From Azolla caroliniana (Eukaryota; Polypodiophyta): a stretch of DNA of 64,000 bases. The notes below the pieces were generated by a model. It saw only the letters and a list, made by a program, of their open reading frames with translations, was not told the DNA's origin and made no database searches. The stretch spans positions 4,402,001 through 4,466,000 of the forward strand of contig JBHGNT010000004.1 of NCBI GenBank assembly GCA_043228905.1. The letters are read 5' to 3'. A program made the translations under genes and the position numbers. How positions within the stretch are numbered: position 1 is the first letter of the stretch; every line of letters starts with the position of its first letter. Below, one piece after another: positions 21,729 to 33,442 of the stretch.

Positions 21729-22556
21729 TAATCACTAGTCTAGTATGTGTGACAATACTCATTCTACATGATATTTGTGGATGGTAGCATTCGAACCCAC
21801 ATGATTTCGAGTCATAACTAGCCTAATATATCAGACAGTTGTCCTTATCCAAGATCTTCATGGATTGTAGGATTCGAACCTAGTAATTGAAGAAGAAGAT
21901 TTATTAGTAGATGATGAAATTACATCCACCTACTGATTTAGTCAGAAAAGGTTGATTTCTAGTCATGCCCGATAACCACTACGGTATATCCACATGAGGT
22001 CAAACGAAATTGAAAATAGAGAATCTCATGTATTAAAGAAAAATCGTTGACTTCGAAATGGTTTAACTTCATCTTCTTGAATATTCTATGATTGGTTTAA
22101 GATTGTAACGAAAGGGGAAGGGTAGTTGATGTTGTGCACAGGAAATGAATCGCCATGTGTGTGCATACCGTAAGGCAAGAAGGACAGAGAGAGAGGGAGA
22201 AAGAGAGAGAGGGAGAAAGAGAGAGAGAGAGAGAGAGAGAGCTTGGAACCAGAAAATATATTAGCAGGAGATAAAATTACATCCGCCTAGTGATTAAGTT
22301 ACAAAGGGTTTGTCTAAATACGATCTAATCTAAGGCAACATTCCTTTCTAGTTTTTACAAAAATACGATCTAATCTACGGCAACATCCCTTTCTAGTTTT
22401 TACAAAAATAGCCTAGTATTCTCACACATACTAGTCTAGTATGTGTGAGAATAGTCCTTCTACATGATCTTTGTGGATAGCAGCATTCGAACCCACATGA
22501 TTTCGAGTCATGCCTTGCGTAATATAGGCCCACAATATTCCTTGTACAGGATCTTC

Positions 22557-22636
22557 GTGGATGGTAGGATTCGAACCTACGCAGACGAACCCACATGATT
22601 TCTAGGCCTTCCCAATAACCACTCCGGCACATCAAC
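22557..22636 (-). pseudogene. tRNA-Ser relative, degenerate
   Basis: Full length with an intact T-loop, but the anticodon stem, variable arm and first acceptor strand are changed. Confidence 0.65.
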
Positions 22637-22825
22637 ATGAGGCAAAACGATATTGAAAATAGAACATATTGTGTATTAAAGAAAAATCGTTGACTTCCAA
22701 ATCGTTTAACTTCATCTTCTCGAATATCATATCATTGTTTTAAGATCGTAAAGAAATGGGAAGCATAGGTGATGTTGTGCAGGGGAACTGAATCATCCAT
22801 GTGTGTGCGTACATAAGGCAAGCAG

Positions 22826-22871
<46 letters not shown>

Positions 22872-22904
22872 AAGAAACTTACGCACGCACACACATGGAG
22901 CATG

Positions 22905-23192
22905 TGTTTTGAATTCTTATGATTTCTATAAAATCGTTTCTTATCAAATAACATTGGTTCTAAAGTTTGTGATATAAATTGAGAATGTAACTTTTTGAAA
23001 TTCCTTTGTTTTTATTTACTTCTAAATCATGAAAATAGTGGATTTTTAACTTTTTGTATAGTATATTTGAACATGTATGATACTGGTATCAATGTGATTT
23101 GTAAAATCATTCAAAAAGCCCTAAAATAAACCAAAATATTCCTTATCCTTCCATTTATGCTCAATCCTTCCACTTGTGAATGCGAATGTGTT
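22905..23192 (-). mobile_element. Solo end of the 20-kb inverted-repeat element
   Basis: This 288-bp segment is the reverse complement of 33,053-33,340, the left end of the large element, closely matching along its length by eye. The terminal inverted-repeat copy is at 23,163-23,192 and abuts GAGAGAAC of the tRNA array. Homology stops at about 22,905 next to a CACGCACACAC stretch, with no second inverted repeat seen, so it is either an abortive end or a non-autonomous relic. Confidence 0.8.
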
Positions 23193-23363
23193 GAGAGAAC
23201 TCTGGAACTAGAAGATATATTAGCAGGAGATAAAATTACATCCACCTAGTGACTAAGTTACAAAAGGTTTGTTTAAATACAATCTAATGTAAGGCAACAT
23301 CCCTTTCCACTTTTGACAACAATATCCTAGTATATCTGCTAGTAGGTCTTTTACATGATCTTC

Positions 23364-23443
23364 GTGGATGGTAGGATTCGAACCTACACGGGTAAACCCA
23401 CAAGATTTCTAGTCATGCACGATAACCACTCCGACACATCCAC
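23364..23443 (-). pseudogene. tRNA-Ser relative, degenerate
   Basis: Anticodon AGA and T-loop are intact; the anticodon stem, T-stem edge and D stem are changed. Confidence 0.65.
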
Positions 23444-23848
23444 ATGAGGCCCAACAACATTGAAAATAGATAATATCATGTATCATTGGTTTAGGATGTA
23501 AACAAATGGGAATCGTACGTGATGCTGTGCAGCTGAAGTGACTAGTGTGTTTGTGTGTAAGGCAATCAGGAGAGAGAAACACAGAGAGAGAGAGAGAGAG
23601 AGCTTTGAACAAGAAAATTTGTTAGCAGGTTTTAAAAGTACATCCACCTAGTGATTTAGTGACAAAAGGTTGGTTTAAATACCATGTAACCTAAGGCAAC
23701 ATCCCGTTCTAGTGTTTACAACACTGGTCTACTATCTGTGACAATAGTCTGTCTACATGATCTTTGTGAATCGCAACATTCGAACCCACATGATTTCAAG
23801 TCATACCTAGCCTAATATATCCGACAATTGTCCTTGTACATGATCTTC

Positions 23849-23928
23849 GTGGATGGTAGGATCCAAACCTACGCGGGCGAACCCACATGATTTCTAGTCA
23901 TGCCCGATAACCACTCTAGCACATCCAC
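23849..23928 (-). pseudogene. tRNA-Ser relative with altered T-loop
   Basis: Only three changes, but two hit the T-loop and B box and one the D stem. The variable arm and anticodon stem are at consensus. Confidence 0.68.
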
Positions 23929-24334
23929 GGGATGTCAAACGACATTGAACATAGACAATCTTGTGTATTAAAGAAAAATCGTTGACTTCGAAATGGTCTA
24001 ACTTCATCTTCTTGAAGCGTAAGTGATATTGTACAGCGGAACTGAATAGTGTGTCTGAGTGTACGTAACGCAAGCAAGACAGAGAGAGATTTATTAGAAG
24101 GAGATAAAATTACGTCCACCTAATGATTAAGTTTTAAAATTTTGGTTTAAATACCAGCTAACCTATGTCAACTTCCCTTTCTACTATTTACAACACTAGC
24201 CTAGTAATTCCAACAATAGTCCTTGTACATGATTTTTGTTGAAGGTAGTACTTGAACCTATGCGAGCGAACCCACATGATTTCTAGTATTCTCTAGCCTA
24301 GTATGTCCGATAATAGGTCTTGTACATGATGTTT

Positions 24335-24414
24335 GTGGATGGTAGGATTGGAACCTACGGGGGCGAACCCACATGATTTCTAGTCATGCCAGATAACTAC
24401 TCCAGCACATCCAC
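24335..24414 (-). pseudogene. tRNA-Ser relative, degenerate
   Basis: Anticodon AGA kept; T-loop C to G-type change and D-arm changes. Confidence 0.65.
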
Positions 24415-24873
24415 ATGAGGTAAAATGATATTGAAAATAGAACATATTGTGTGTTAAAGAAAAATTGTTGACTTCCAAATGGTTTAACTTCATCTTCTCG
24501 AATATCCTATCATTGTTTTAAGATCGTAAGGAAATGGGAAGCGTAGGTGATGTTGTGGAGAGGAGGTGAATCGACTCTATGTACATAAGATAAGCAGGAG
24601 AGAGAGAGAGCGAGAGAGAGAGAGAGACCTTGGAATCAGAAGATTGAACCGACTATGTGTACGTAAGATAGGCAGGAGAGAGAGAGAGCGAGAGAGAGAG
24701 AGCTTGGAATCAGAAGATATATTAGCAGGAGAGAGATATATCCAACATAAGGCAACCTCCCTTTCTAGTTTTTACAACAATAGCCTACTATATCCAATGT
24801 AAGGCAACCTCCTTTTCTAGGTTTTACAACAATGACCTACTATATCTGACAATAGGTCTTCTACATGATGTTT

Positions 24874-24953
24874 GTGGGTGGTAGGATTCGAACCTACGCA
24901 AGCAAACCCACATGATTTCTAGTCATGCCCGATAACCACTCTGGCACATCCAC
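24874..24953 (-). pseudogene. tRNA-Ser relative, mildly degenerate
   Basis: About five changes, in the acceptor (A-C mismatch), variable arm and D stem; T-loop and anticodon arm intact. Confidence 0.65.
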
Positions 24954-25082
24954 ATGAGGCCCAACAACATTGAAAATAAAAAATATCATGTATGATTGGC
25001 TTAAGATTGTAAATAAATGGGAAGTGTACGTGATGTTGTGCAGTGGAAGTAACTAGTGTATCTATGTGTAAGTAAGGCAAAC

Positions 25083-25120
<38 letters not shown>

Positions 25121-25808
25121 TGAACAAGAGGATTTATTAGCAGGTGATGAAATTACATCCACTTAGTGATTTAGTTAGAAAAGGTTGGTTTAAATACCAT
25201 CCAACCTAAGGCAACATCCTGTTCTAGGCCTGACAACACTAGTCTAGCATGTGTCACAATAGTTCGTCTACATGATCTTGGTGAATGGTAGCATTTGAAC
25301 CCACATGATTTCGAGTCATGCCTAGCCTAATATATACAACAATTTTCCTTGTACAGGATCTTCGAAGTTATGCAGGCGGAACCACATGATTTCTAGTCAT
25401 GCCGATAACCACTTCGGCACATCCACGTGAGGTCAAACGAAATTGAAACTAGACAATCTCATATATTAACGAAAAATCATTGACTTCGAAATGGTTTAAC
25501 TTCAACATCTTGAATATTCTATCATTGGTTTAAGATTGTAAAGAAATGGGAAGGGTAGCTGATGTGATGTAGAGGAAATGAATCGTCCGTGTGTGTACGT
25601 ACGTAAAGCAAGCAGGGAAGAGAGAGAAAGAGAGACAGAGAGAGCTTGGAACCAAAAAATATATTAGCAGGAGATAAAATTACATCCACCTAGTGACTAA
25701 GTTACAAAAGGTTTGTTTAAATACGATCTAATCTAACGCAACATCCCTTTTCAGTTTTTACAACGATAGCCTAGTATATATAACAATAGGTCTTTTACAT
25801 GAACTTCC

Positions 25809-25888
25809 GTGGATGGTAGGATTCGAACCTACGCGGGCGAACCCATATGATTTCTAGTCATGCCCGATAACCACTATGTCACATCCAC
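25809..25888 (-). pseudogene. tRNA-Ser relative, D-stem damaged
   Basis: Acceptor, T arm and anticodon AGA are intact, but three D-arm bases and one base next to the anticodon stem are changed. Confidence 0.65.
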
Positions 25889-26284
25889 ATGAAGCCCAAA
25901 AACATTGAAAATAGAAAATATCATGTATCATTGGTTTAAGATTGTAAATACATGGGAAGCGTACGTGATGTTGTGCAGCGGAAGTTACTATTGTGTCTAT
26001 GTGTAAGTAAGCAAATCAGGAGAGAGAGAGAGAGAGAGCTTTGAACAAGAAGATTTATTAGCAGGCGATGAAATTACATCCACCTAGTGATTTACTTATA
26101 AAAGGTTGGTTTAAATACGATGTAACCTCAAGCAACATCGCGTTCTAGTTTGTACAACACTAGTCTAGTATTTACGACAATAGTCCTTCTACATGATCTT
26201 TCTGGATGGCAGGATTCGAACCCACATGATTTCTAGTCATGCCTAGCCTAGTATATCCGACAGTTCTCCTTTTATAGGATCGTT

Positions 26285-26364
26285 GTGGATAGTAGGATTC
26301 GAACCTACGTGGGCGAACCCACATGATTTCTAGTCAGGCCCAATAACCACTCCGGCACATCCAC
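26285..26364 (-). pseudogene. tRNA-Ser relative, mildly degenerate
   Basis: Four scattered changes, including one that breaks an anticodon-stem pair. Shares two changes with the copy at 27,247, so the two are duplicates. Confidence 0.65.
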
Positions 26365-26752
26365 GTTAGGACAAACGACATTAAAAATAGACAATCTCAT
26401 GTATTAAAGAAAAATAGTTGACTTCCAAATGGTTTAACTTCATCTTCTTGAATATCCTATCATTGATTTAAGATTGTAAAGAAATGGGAAACGTAGCTGA
26501 TGTTGTGATGTTGTGTAGAGGCATTGAATCGTCCATGTGTGTGCGTACGTAAAGCAAGCAGGGAAGAGAGAGAAAGAGAGACAGAGAGAGCTTGGAACCA
26601 TAAGATATATTAGCAGGAGATAAAATTACATCACCTAGTGAATAAGTTACAAAAGGTTTGTTTAAATACGATCTAATCTAACGCAACATCCCTTTTCAGT
26701 TTTTATAACGATAGCCTAGTATATATAACAATAGGTCTTTTACATGAACTTC

Positions 26753-26832
26753 GTGGATGGTAGGATTCGAACCTACGCGGGCGAACCCATATGATTTCTA
26801 GTCATGCTCGATAACCTCTACGGCACATCCAC
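26753..26832 (-). pseudogene. tRNA-Ser relative, mildly degenerate
   Basis: Four changes, in the D arm and next to the anticodon stem. T arm and anticodon intact. Shares one change with 25,809; the two flanks match, so this is a segmental duplicate of about 945 bp. Confidence 0.65.
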
Positions 26833-26961
26833 ATGAAGCCCAACAACATTGAAAATAAAAAATATCATGTATCATTGGTTTAAGATTGTAAATAAATGGG
26901 AAGCATACGTGATGTTGTGCAGCGGAAGTGACTATTGTGTTTGTGTGTAAGTAAGCCAATC

Positions 26962-27003
<42 letters not shown>

Positions 27004-27246
27004 TGAACAAGAAGATTTATTAGCAAGTGATGAATTTAAATCCACCTAGTGATTTACTTATAAAAGGTTGGTTTAAATACAATCTAACCTAGGGCAACAT
27101 CGCGTTCTAGTTTTTACAACACTAGTCTAGTATTTATGACAATAGTCCTTCTACATGATCTTTTTGGATGGTAGGATTCGAACCCACATGATTTCTAGTC
27201 ATGCCTAGCCTAGTATATCCGACAATTGTCCTTTCATAGGATCGTT

Positions 27247-27326
27247 GTGGATGGTAGGATTCGAACCTACGTGGGTGAACCCACATGATTTCTAGTCAGG
27301 CCCAATAACCACTCCGGCACATCCAT
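27247..27326 (-). pseudogene. tRNA-Ser relative, degenerate
   Basis: Duplicate of the copy at 26,285, with extra changes in the variable arm and the first acceptor base. Confidence 0.65.
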
Positions 27327-27522
27327 GTTAGGACAAACGACATTGAAAATAGACAATCTCATGTATTAAAGAAAAATAGTTGACTTCCAAATGGTTTAAC
27401 TTCATCTTCTTGAATATCCTATCATTGATTTAAGATTGTAAAGAAATGGGAAACGTAGTTGATGTTGTGCAGAGGAAATGAACCGTCCGTGTGCGTACGT
27501 ACGTAAGGCAAGCAGGACAGAG

Positions 27523-27561
<39 letters not shown>

Positions 27562-27723
27562 TTGGAAGAAGAAGATATATTAGCAGGAGATAAAATCACA
27601 TCCACCTAGTGACTAGGTTACAAAAGGCTAGTTTAAATACTATCTAACCTAAATCAACTTCGCTTTTTACTATTTACAACACTAGCCTAGTATATCCGAA
27701 AATAGTCCTTGTACATGATATTC

Positions 27724-27803
27724 GTGGATGGTAGCATTTGAACCTACGTGGGAGAACCCAAATGATTTCTAGTCATGCCCGATAACCACTACAACATATC
27801 CAC
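27724..27803 (-). pseudogene. tRNA-Ser relative, degenerate
   Basis: Changes in the T-loop, variable arm, anticodon stem and D stem; anticodon AGA still readable. Confidence 0.6.
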
Positions 27804-27984
27804 ATAAGGCCCAACAACATTGAAAATAGAAAATATTATCTATTAAAGAATAATCGTTGACTTCCAAATGGTATAACTTCTTGTTCTCGAATATCCTATC
27901 ATTGTTTTCATATTTTAATGAAATGGGAAGTGTAGATGATATTGTGTAGCGGAAGTGAATCTTCTATGTGTACGTAAACCAAGC

Positions 27985-27985
<1 letters not shown>

Positions 27986-28039
<54 letters not shown>
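27986..28039. repeat. (GA)n microsatellite
   Basis: A GA tract of about 54 bp, one of many in the array. Other long tracts are at 2912-2970, 3737-3822, 4191-4246, 5018-5063, 26,963-27,000 and 29,121-29,165. Each is followed by the array motif GCT(C/T)(G/T)GAAC or a close relative. Confidence 0.9.
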
Positions 28040-28044
<5 letters not shown>

Positions 28045-28154
28045 AACTAGAAGTTAAATTACATCCACCTAGTGAGTAAGTTAGAAAAGGTTGGTTTAAA
28101 TACTATCTAATCTAAGGCAATATCCATTTCTAGTTTTTACAACAATAGCCCTTG

Positions 28155-28908
28155 GACATGATCTTCGTGGATGGTAGGATTAGAACCTACGAGGGTGAAC
28201 CCACATGATTTCTAGTCATGCCTAGCCTAGTATGTCCGAAAATAAACCTTGTACATGATCTTCGTCAATGGCAGGATTCAAAGCTAGGCGGGCGAACCCA
28301 CAAGATCTCTTGTCATGCCCGATAACCACTCTGGTGGTGTTGTGCAGCAGATGTGAACCGTCTGTGTGTACGTAAGTCAAGCAAGAGAGAGAGGGAGAGC
28401 TTGGAACCAGACGATAAAATTACATCCACCTAGTGACTAAGTTACAAAAGGTTTGTTTAAATACCATCTACTGTAAAGCAAAATCCCGTTCTAGATTTTA
28501 CAACAATAGCCTAGTATGTCTGACAATAGTCCTTGTACATGATTTTCGTGGATGGTAGGATTCCAACCTACGAGGGTGAACCCACATAATTTCTAGTCAT
28601 GGCTCGCCTATTATGTTTGACAATAGTCCTTGTACATGATTTTTTTGGATTGTAGGATTCGAATCTACGCAAGTGAACCCACATGATTTCTAGTCCTTGT
28701 ACATGATCTTCGTGGATGGTGGTAGGATTCGAATCTATGCGGGTGAACCCACATGATTTCTAGTCCTGCCTCACCTCGTATGTCTAACAATAGTGCTTGT
28801 ACATGATCTTCGTGGATGGTAGGATTCGAACCTACGCAGGTGAACCCACATGATTTCTAGTCATGCCTCGCCTAGTATGTCTAACAATAGTCCTTGCACA
28901 TGATCTTT
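28155..28908 (-). repeat. Short tandem of tRNA-Ser 3' halves
   Basis: Here the repeat period shrinks to about 100 bp (some units 60-70 bp). Each unit is a tRNA 3' half (acceptor 3' strand, T arm, variable arm, part of the anticodon arm) plus a spacer with GTCCTTGTACATGATCTTCG. Units start near 28,168, 28,264, 28,549, 28,645, 28,712 and 28,812 and lead into the full-length copy at 28,909. This is a secondary expansion of the truncated half. Confidence 0.8.
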
Positions 28909-28988
28909 GTGGATGGTAGGATTCAAACCTACACGGGTGAATCCACATTATTTCTAGTCATGCCCAATAACCACTCCGGCACATCCAC
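28909..28988 (-). pseudogene. tRNA-Ser relative ending the short tandem
   Basis: Full length, but with changes in the T-loop, T stem, variable arm and anticodon stem. Confidence 0.65.
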
Positions 28989-29117
28989 ATGGGGCCAACA
29001 ACATTGAAAATAGAAAATATCATCTATGATTGGTTTACGATTGTAAATAAATGGAAAGTGTAGGTGATGTTGTGCAATGGAAGTGACTAGTGTGTCTGTG
29101 TGTGTATGTAAGGCAAG

Positions 29118-29167
<50 letters not shown>

Positions 29168-29457
29168 CTCCGAACAAGAAGATCTATTAGCGGGAGATGA
29201 AATTACATCCACCTAGTGACTAAGCTACAAAAGGTTGGTTTAAATACCATCCAACCTAAGGCAACATCCCATTCTAGTTTTTACAACACTAGCCTAGTCT
29301 GTGTGACAATAGTCGTTCTAGTTTTTACAACACTAGCCTAGTATGTGTGACAATAGTCCTTGTACATGATCATTGTGGATGGTAGGATTCGAACCGACAT
29401 GATTTCTAGTTATGCCTAGCCTAGTATATCCAACAATTCTCCTTGTAAAGGATCTTC

Positions 29458-29537
29458 GTGGATAGTATGATTTGAAACTACGTGGGCAAACCCACATGAT
29501 ATCTAGTCATGCCCGATAACCACTCTGACACATCCAC
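29458..29537 (-). pseudogene. Last full-length tRNA-Ser relative
   Basis: Strongly degenerate (acceptor, T arm, D stem); anticodon AGA still visible. The array fades out after it; a spacer remnant continues to about 30,187. Confidence 0.6.
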
Positions 29538-29735
29538 ATGAGGTCAAATGACATTGAAAATAGACAATCTCAAGTATTAAAGAAAAATTGTTGACTTCAA
29601 ATGGTTTAACTTCATCTTCTTGAATATGCTATCATTGGTTTAAGATTGTAAAGAAATCGGAAGCGTAGCTGATGTTGTGCAGCGGAAATGAACTATCTGT
29701 ATGTGTGTATATAAGGGAAGTAGGACTGAGAGTGA

Positions 29736-29766
<31 letters not shown>

Positions 29767-30187
29767 GTTGGAAGAAGAAGATATAGTAGCAGGAGATAAA
29801 ATCACATCCACCTAGTGACTAGGTTACAAAAGGTTGGTTTTAATACCATCTAACCTGAGTCAACTCCCATTTTACTATTTACAACACTAGCCAAGTATAT
29901 ACGACAATAGTCCTTGTACATGATCTTCGTGGATTGGTCAAAAATAGAAAATATCATTCACATCCACATAGGCCCAACAACATTGAAAATAGAAAATATG
30001 ATTTATTAAAGAGAAACCGTTGACTTCGAAATGGTTTAACGTCACCTTCTAGAATACCCTATAATTGGTTTAAGATTGTAAATAAATGGGAAGCGTAGGT
30101 GATGTTGTGCATTGGAAGTGAACAGTGTGGATGTGTTTACGTAAGGCCAGCAGGAGAGTGAGAGAGAGAAAGAGAGAGCTTGGAACA

Positions 30188-31465
30188 TCATTCTGTTCTT
30201 TTATTCAGTATAATGGGTATCATGTCTGCTATGCGGGTGTCTTTTATTCAGGTGTAATTCTTATTGTTAAAGATATCTTGCAACCAGCGGTGGTTAAAAG
30301 TGATATACATGGTCGGGACATAGTGGTTGAGATAAATTATGAAGTGCAAAGGATTTGGATTGTTGGTATTTATGCACCAAATGAAGTCTCTCAACGTATT
30401 GAACTTTGGCAACGTTTGAATGAAGTTCTTAGTAATGGAAATCCAGGATTTTTATTTGGTGATTTCAATATGTGTTTAGAGGTGGGGCAATCTACTTCGA
30501 TGTATAGTTTGATGGATGCTCTAGAAAGAGCGGTTTGGGACTTATTTGCAATAGAGGTTTTGAAGTATGATGCATGGCTTTGGATTAATGGAACAAATTC
30601 TGGGTATACTTTTCAATCCACACAATTCAGATAAACATGGAGTAGGTTGGATCACATAATATAATGCATGATGAAAGGTTTTTGCCAGAAGTGTTGATTA
30701 TGCAGGTATATAGAGGTATTACATCTTCTGATCATTTTCTAGTTATCTTGGAATGCACACATCAAGGGGTGGATGGTTTTAAAGCTTTATTGGGAAGAAA
30801 ATCACTTAGATTTAATTCTTCTTTTCTTGAGCATGAACGTTTCAGGCATGCTATGGGGCAGCTAGTGGGAGAATTTAGAAGACAAGTTAATATTGGTGGT
30901 GCTTCTTCATGGGATGTTTTCCTTTCTAATATTCAATGGTTTGCTCGACATTATGGGATTTCTCAAGCAATTGTCCGTAAACGAAAAGTGAGAGCACTCC
31001 AACAATTATTACGCAGGTGTAATGCTTTGTTGGTCTTGAGCCCGGTGGATGATGTATTATGGGATATTCAAGTTACATTGAATCAAGTACTACAAGATCT
31101 TGAGGTCATAAGTTATCAACAGTTTCAAATGAGGGACAAGAAACAAGAGGTACATGATCATAACTTTGTTTCACATAAATTCTTTCATGGGTTACGTGCA
31201 TCTCATGCCAGAATGAATGTGGTACGCATAGAAGTTGATGGAACTTTGAGTACAAATCCACAAGTAATTATTGATAATTGTATTCAACATTTTACAAAAC
31301 TTCTAGGTCATGAAAGTATTCTAGATAATGATATGACAGAAGCACAAGCAATGTTTTCTCAATCCAGCAAGGGCCATGTTAGGAAACAGGTTGTGATGAG
31401 TATAGAAGAGGACATAAGAGAAGAAGAGGTGGAGTACGTCTTATCACATCTTGTGCAAACAAAAG
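30188..31465 (+). pseudogene. LINE-F: L1-type endonuclease and linker fragment
   Basis: A plus-strand LINE fragment joined to the array motif GCTTGGAAC. The first frame (to 30,634) is the C-terminal half of an apurinic-type endonuclease, with GIYAPNE and FGDFN. A frameshift near 30,640 leads to a frame at 30,664-31,530 that starts with the end of the domain (SSDHF) and continues through the L1 linker (RKRKVRALQ, FFHGLRASHARMNVVRIE). It resembles LINE-D where the two overlap (linker and start of RT). The element ends where copia-1 begins, near 31,460, so its RT was cut off. The last residues of that frame come from the LTR. Confidence 0.88.
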
Positions 31466-31687
31466 TGCGGAATATTGCTTGGCCACAACCGAGCCTTGAA
31501 TCACAGAAATGGGAAGTAGAGAGTACATAGAATATTTACGTGGAAAACTTTAATAGGGTACAAAACCACGGGAGCCCACAAACTCCAAACTATCACTATA
31601 TGAGAAAATTACAATCAGAGACTCGGAGGCAATGACCTCGAGCTCTGTTTCTTCGTAGAGCGGCGGTTACAACAGAGTATCACTCTG

Positions 31688-31753
<66 letters not shown>

Positions 31754-32014
31754 CGGCAGTTATACACATACAAAATATGACAACAACTACCAATGCACAA
31801 AAGTGATTGCCCTAAGTCATATATATACTTATATGAACTTAGGGCTATTTACAAATATAGCCTCAATAGGCTTACTCAAAACATATTTACAAGTATGTCT
31901 TCTCTTCCGGTTCTCACCGGGTCCATCCGATCCGGTTTCCGAATCTCTTCTGGTTCTCACCTACTCCTCTTCATTCATAACCGGACCCCATCCGGAGGGA
32001 CCGATTTCCCAACA
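31460..32014 (-). repeat. 3' LTR of copia-1
   Basis: The segment matches LTR sequence at 55,512-55,620 and, in inverse orientation, at 55,620-56,090 (shared GCGGAATATTGCT, ATGGGAAGTAGAGA, GAGGCAATGACCTCGAGCTC). It ends with AACA (TGTT on the minus strand) beside a purine tract (GAAGGGGGAGAT on the minus strand, 32,015-32,026), which fits a polypurine tract and LTR start. The other end is only approximate. It holds a (CT)n tract at 31,690-31,750. Confidence 0.8.
31690..31750. repeat. (CT)n microsatellite within the copia-1 LTR
   Basis: A pure CT tract of about 60 bp on the plus strand. The unrelated copia-3 LTR also contains a GA/CT tract. Confidence 0.9.
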
Positions 32015-32026
32015 ATCTCCCCCTTC

Positions 32027-33049
32027 ACTCCGGCATGGGATGTCTCGCAAGCCCGATCCTCTTTTGGCATGCGTCCAGTTTGTCGGCTGTCAACACCTTG
32101 GTCAGCATATCTGACCCGTTCTCCTCCGTGTGGATCTTGGTCAGCACGAACTCTTGATCTTCTACTCTTTCTCAAATCTAGTGATACCTCCGTTGGATAT
32201 GTTTCGTCCGAGAATGGTAGGCCGCATTCTTTGCAAGGTGGATGACACTTTGACTGTCGCAGTAGAGCCGGTATTCCTCCTATTGGATCCCTAGCTCTCC
32301 GATGAAGTCCTTCATCCAGATTATCTCTTTGCCGGCTTCTACAGCTGCCATGTACTCCGCCCCCATGGTTGACAATGCAACAGTCTTCTACAGCCTCCAC
32401 TATCATGAAACAACTCCCCCTGCATAAGTCATGACATATCTGAATGTCGACCGGTTGGTATCCCCATTAGCTGACACATCTGAATCCGTGAAACCATCGA
32501 GTTGAGGTTTTCCGGAGCCAAACCGGAGGCACATACTTGAGGTGCCTTTTAGATACCAGAGTATCCACTTGACCGCGTTCCAGTGCTCTCTTCTGGGATT
32601 GCTCATGAACCGGCTCACCACTCCAACTGCATATCTGATATCCGGCCGGGTACATATCATCGCGTACATCAAGCTCCCGATGGCAGAGGCATATGGTATC
32701 TTCATCATATCCGTCTTCTCCGCCTTTGTCCTCGGGCTTTGTTCTCCAGATAGCTTGCAGTTTTCCAGAAGTGTCGATCCGACCGGTTTCGCCTTCAACA
32801 TGTTGAACTGTTGAAGCACCTTGTCACGTAATTCTCCTGTGACAACCACAACAGCTTCTTCGACCGGTCCCAGATGATGTGCATTCCCAATATCTATCTT
32901 GTCGGCCCCAAGTCTTTCATTGAGAAGGTGTAGTTTAGAGCCTTCTTCAACATCCGAATCTTGCCTTGGTCTCGTTCGACAATCAGCATATCATCCACAT
33001 ATAGGAGGAGTATTGGGAAATCTCCTCCATCAAATTTCTTCACAAACGC
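32027..33049 (-). pseudogene. Copia-1 polyprotein, 3' part: end of RT and RNase H
   Basis: Minus-strand Ty1/copia coding sequence with stops and frameshifts. The upper part (33,049 to 32,894) reads VKKFDGGDF then LLLYVDDMLI, the RT active site, and KDLGP. Next (32,849-32,403) come IPYASAIGSLMYAM, TRPDIRYAVGVVSRFM and an RNase H start (GFTDSD). The remaining RNase H is out of frame to about 32,027, with IHLAK- and CDSQ-like words in other frames. It continues the protein broken off at 53,345, so the 20-kb segment between the parts is an insertion. Confidence 0.87.
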
Positions 33050-33052
33050 GCT

Positions 33053-33081
33053 AACACATTTGCGTTCACAAGTGGAAGGAT
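33053..33081 (+). repeat. Left terminal inverted repeat
   Basis: A 29-bp repeat matching the reverse complement of 53,313-53,341 with one difference. Similarity between the ends stops right after it. Confidence 0.8.
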
Positions 33082-33442
33082 CACACATAAATGGAAGGAT
33101 AAGGAATATTTTGGTTGATTTTAGTACTTTTTCAATGATTTTACAAAACACATTGATACCAATATCATACATGTTCAAATATACTATGAAAAAGGTTAAA
33201 AATCCACTATTTTCGTGATTTAGAAATAAATGAAAAAAGAGGAATTTCAAAAAGTTACATTCTCAATTTATATCACAAACTTTACAACCAATGTTATTTT
33301 ATAAGAAACTATTTTTTAGAAATTATAAGAATTCAAAACAAATGTTTTTATATTACTTGATTTGTTACAAGTGGAATGTAGTTACACTTAATAGCCAAAA
33401 ATACATTCATGATCACTCCTTTACGAAGAATCACTACTATAA

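Larger units (their letters stand above)
21729..30150. repeat. Older, diverged part of the tRNA-Ser array
   Basis: The same unit elements recur (GA tracts, AGAAGATATATTAGCAGGAG, spacer, tRNA) but with more substitutions and irregular spacing than at 1-6 kb. None of the full-length tRNA copies here is an exact consensus copy. Deleted 3' halves occur near 21,778, 22,474, 25,273, 26,201, 27,162 and 29,381. A copy at 25,360-25,426 has lost its T arm. No protein gene was found in this stretch. Confidence 0.85.

Noticed and set aside
1-30150. CRISPR-like spacing of a conserved 80-bp element
   Set aside because: The conserved element folds as tRNA-Ser with the B box and spacers are themselves repeated, unlike CRISPR spacers.
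1-30150. A tRNA-derived SINE family as explanation of the copies
   Set aside because: Copies are in tandem, all in one orientation, share flanks on both sides and lack a common SINE tail or individual target duplications. Tandem duplication explains them better, although a distant SINE origin is not excluded.
31615-31800. Arg/Glu-repeat reading frame
   Set aside because: Translation of the (CT)n tract in the copia-1 LTR.
31793-32245. Plus-strand frame of 150 residues over the copia-1 3' end
   Set aside because: It is the antisense of a copia RNase H and LTR, which are recognisable on the minus strand.
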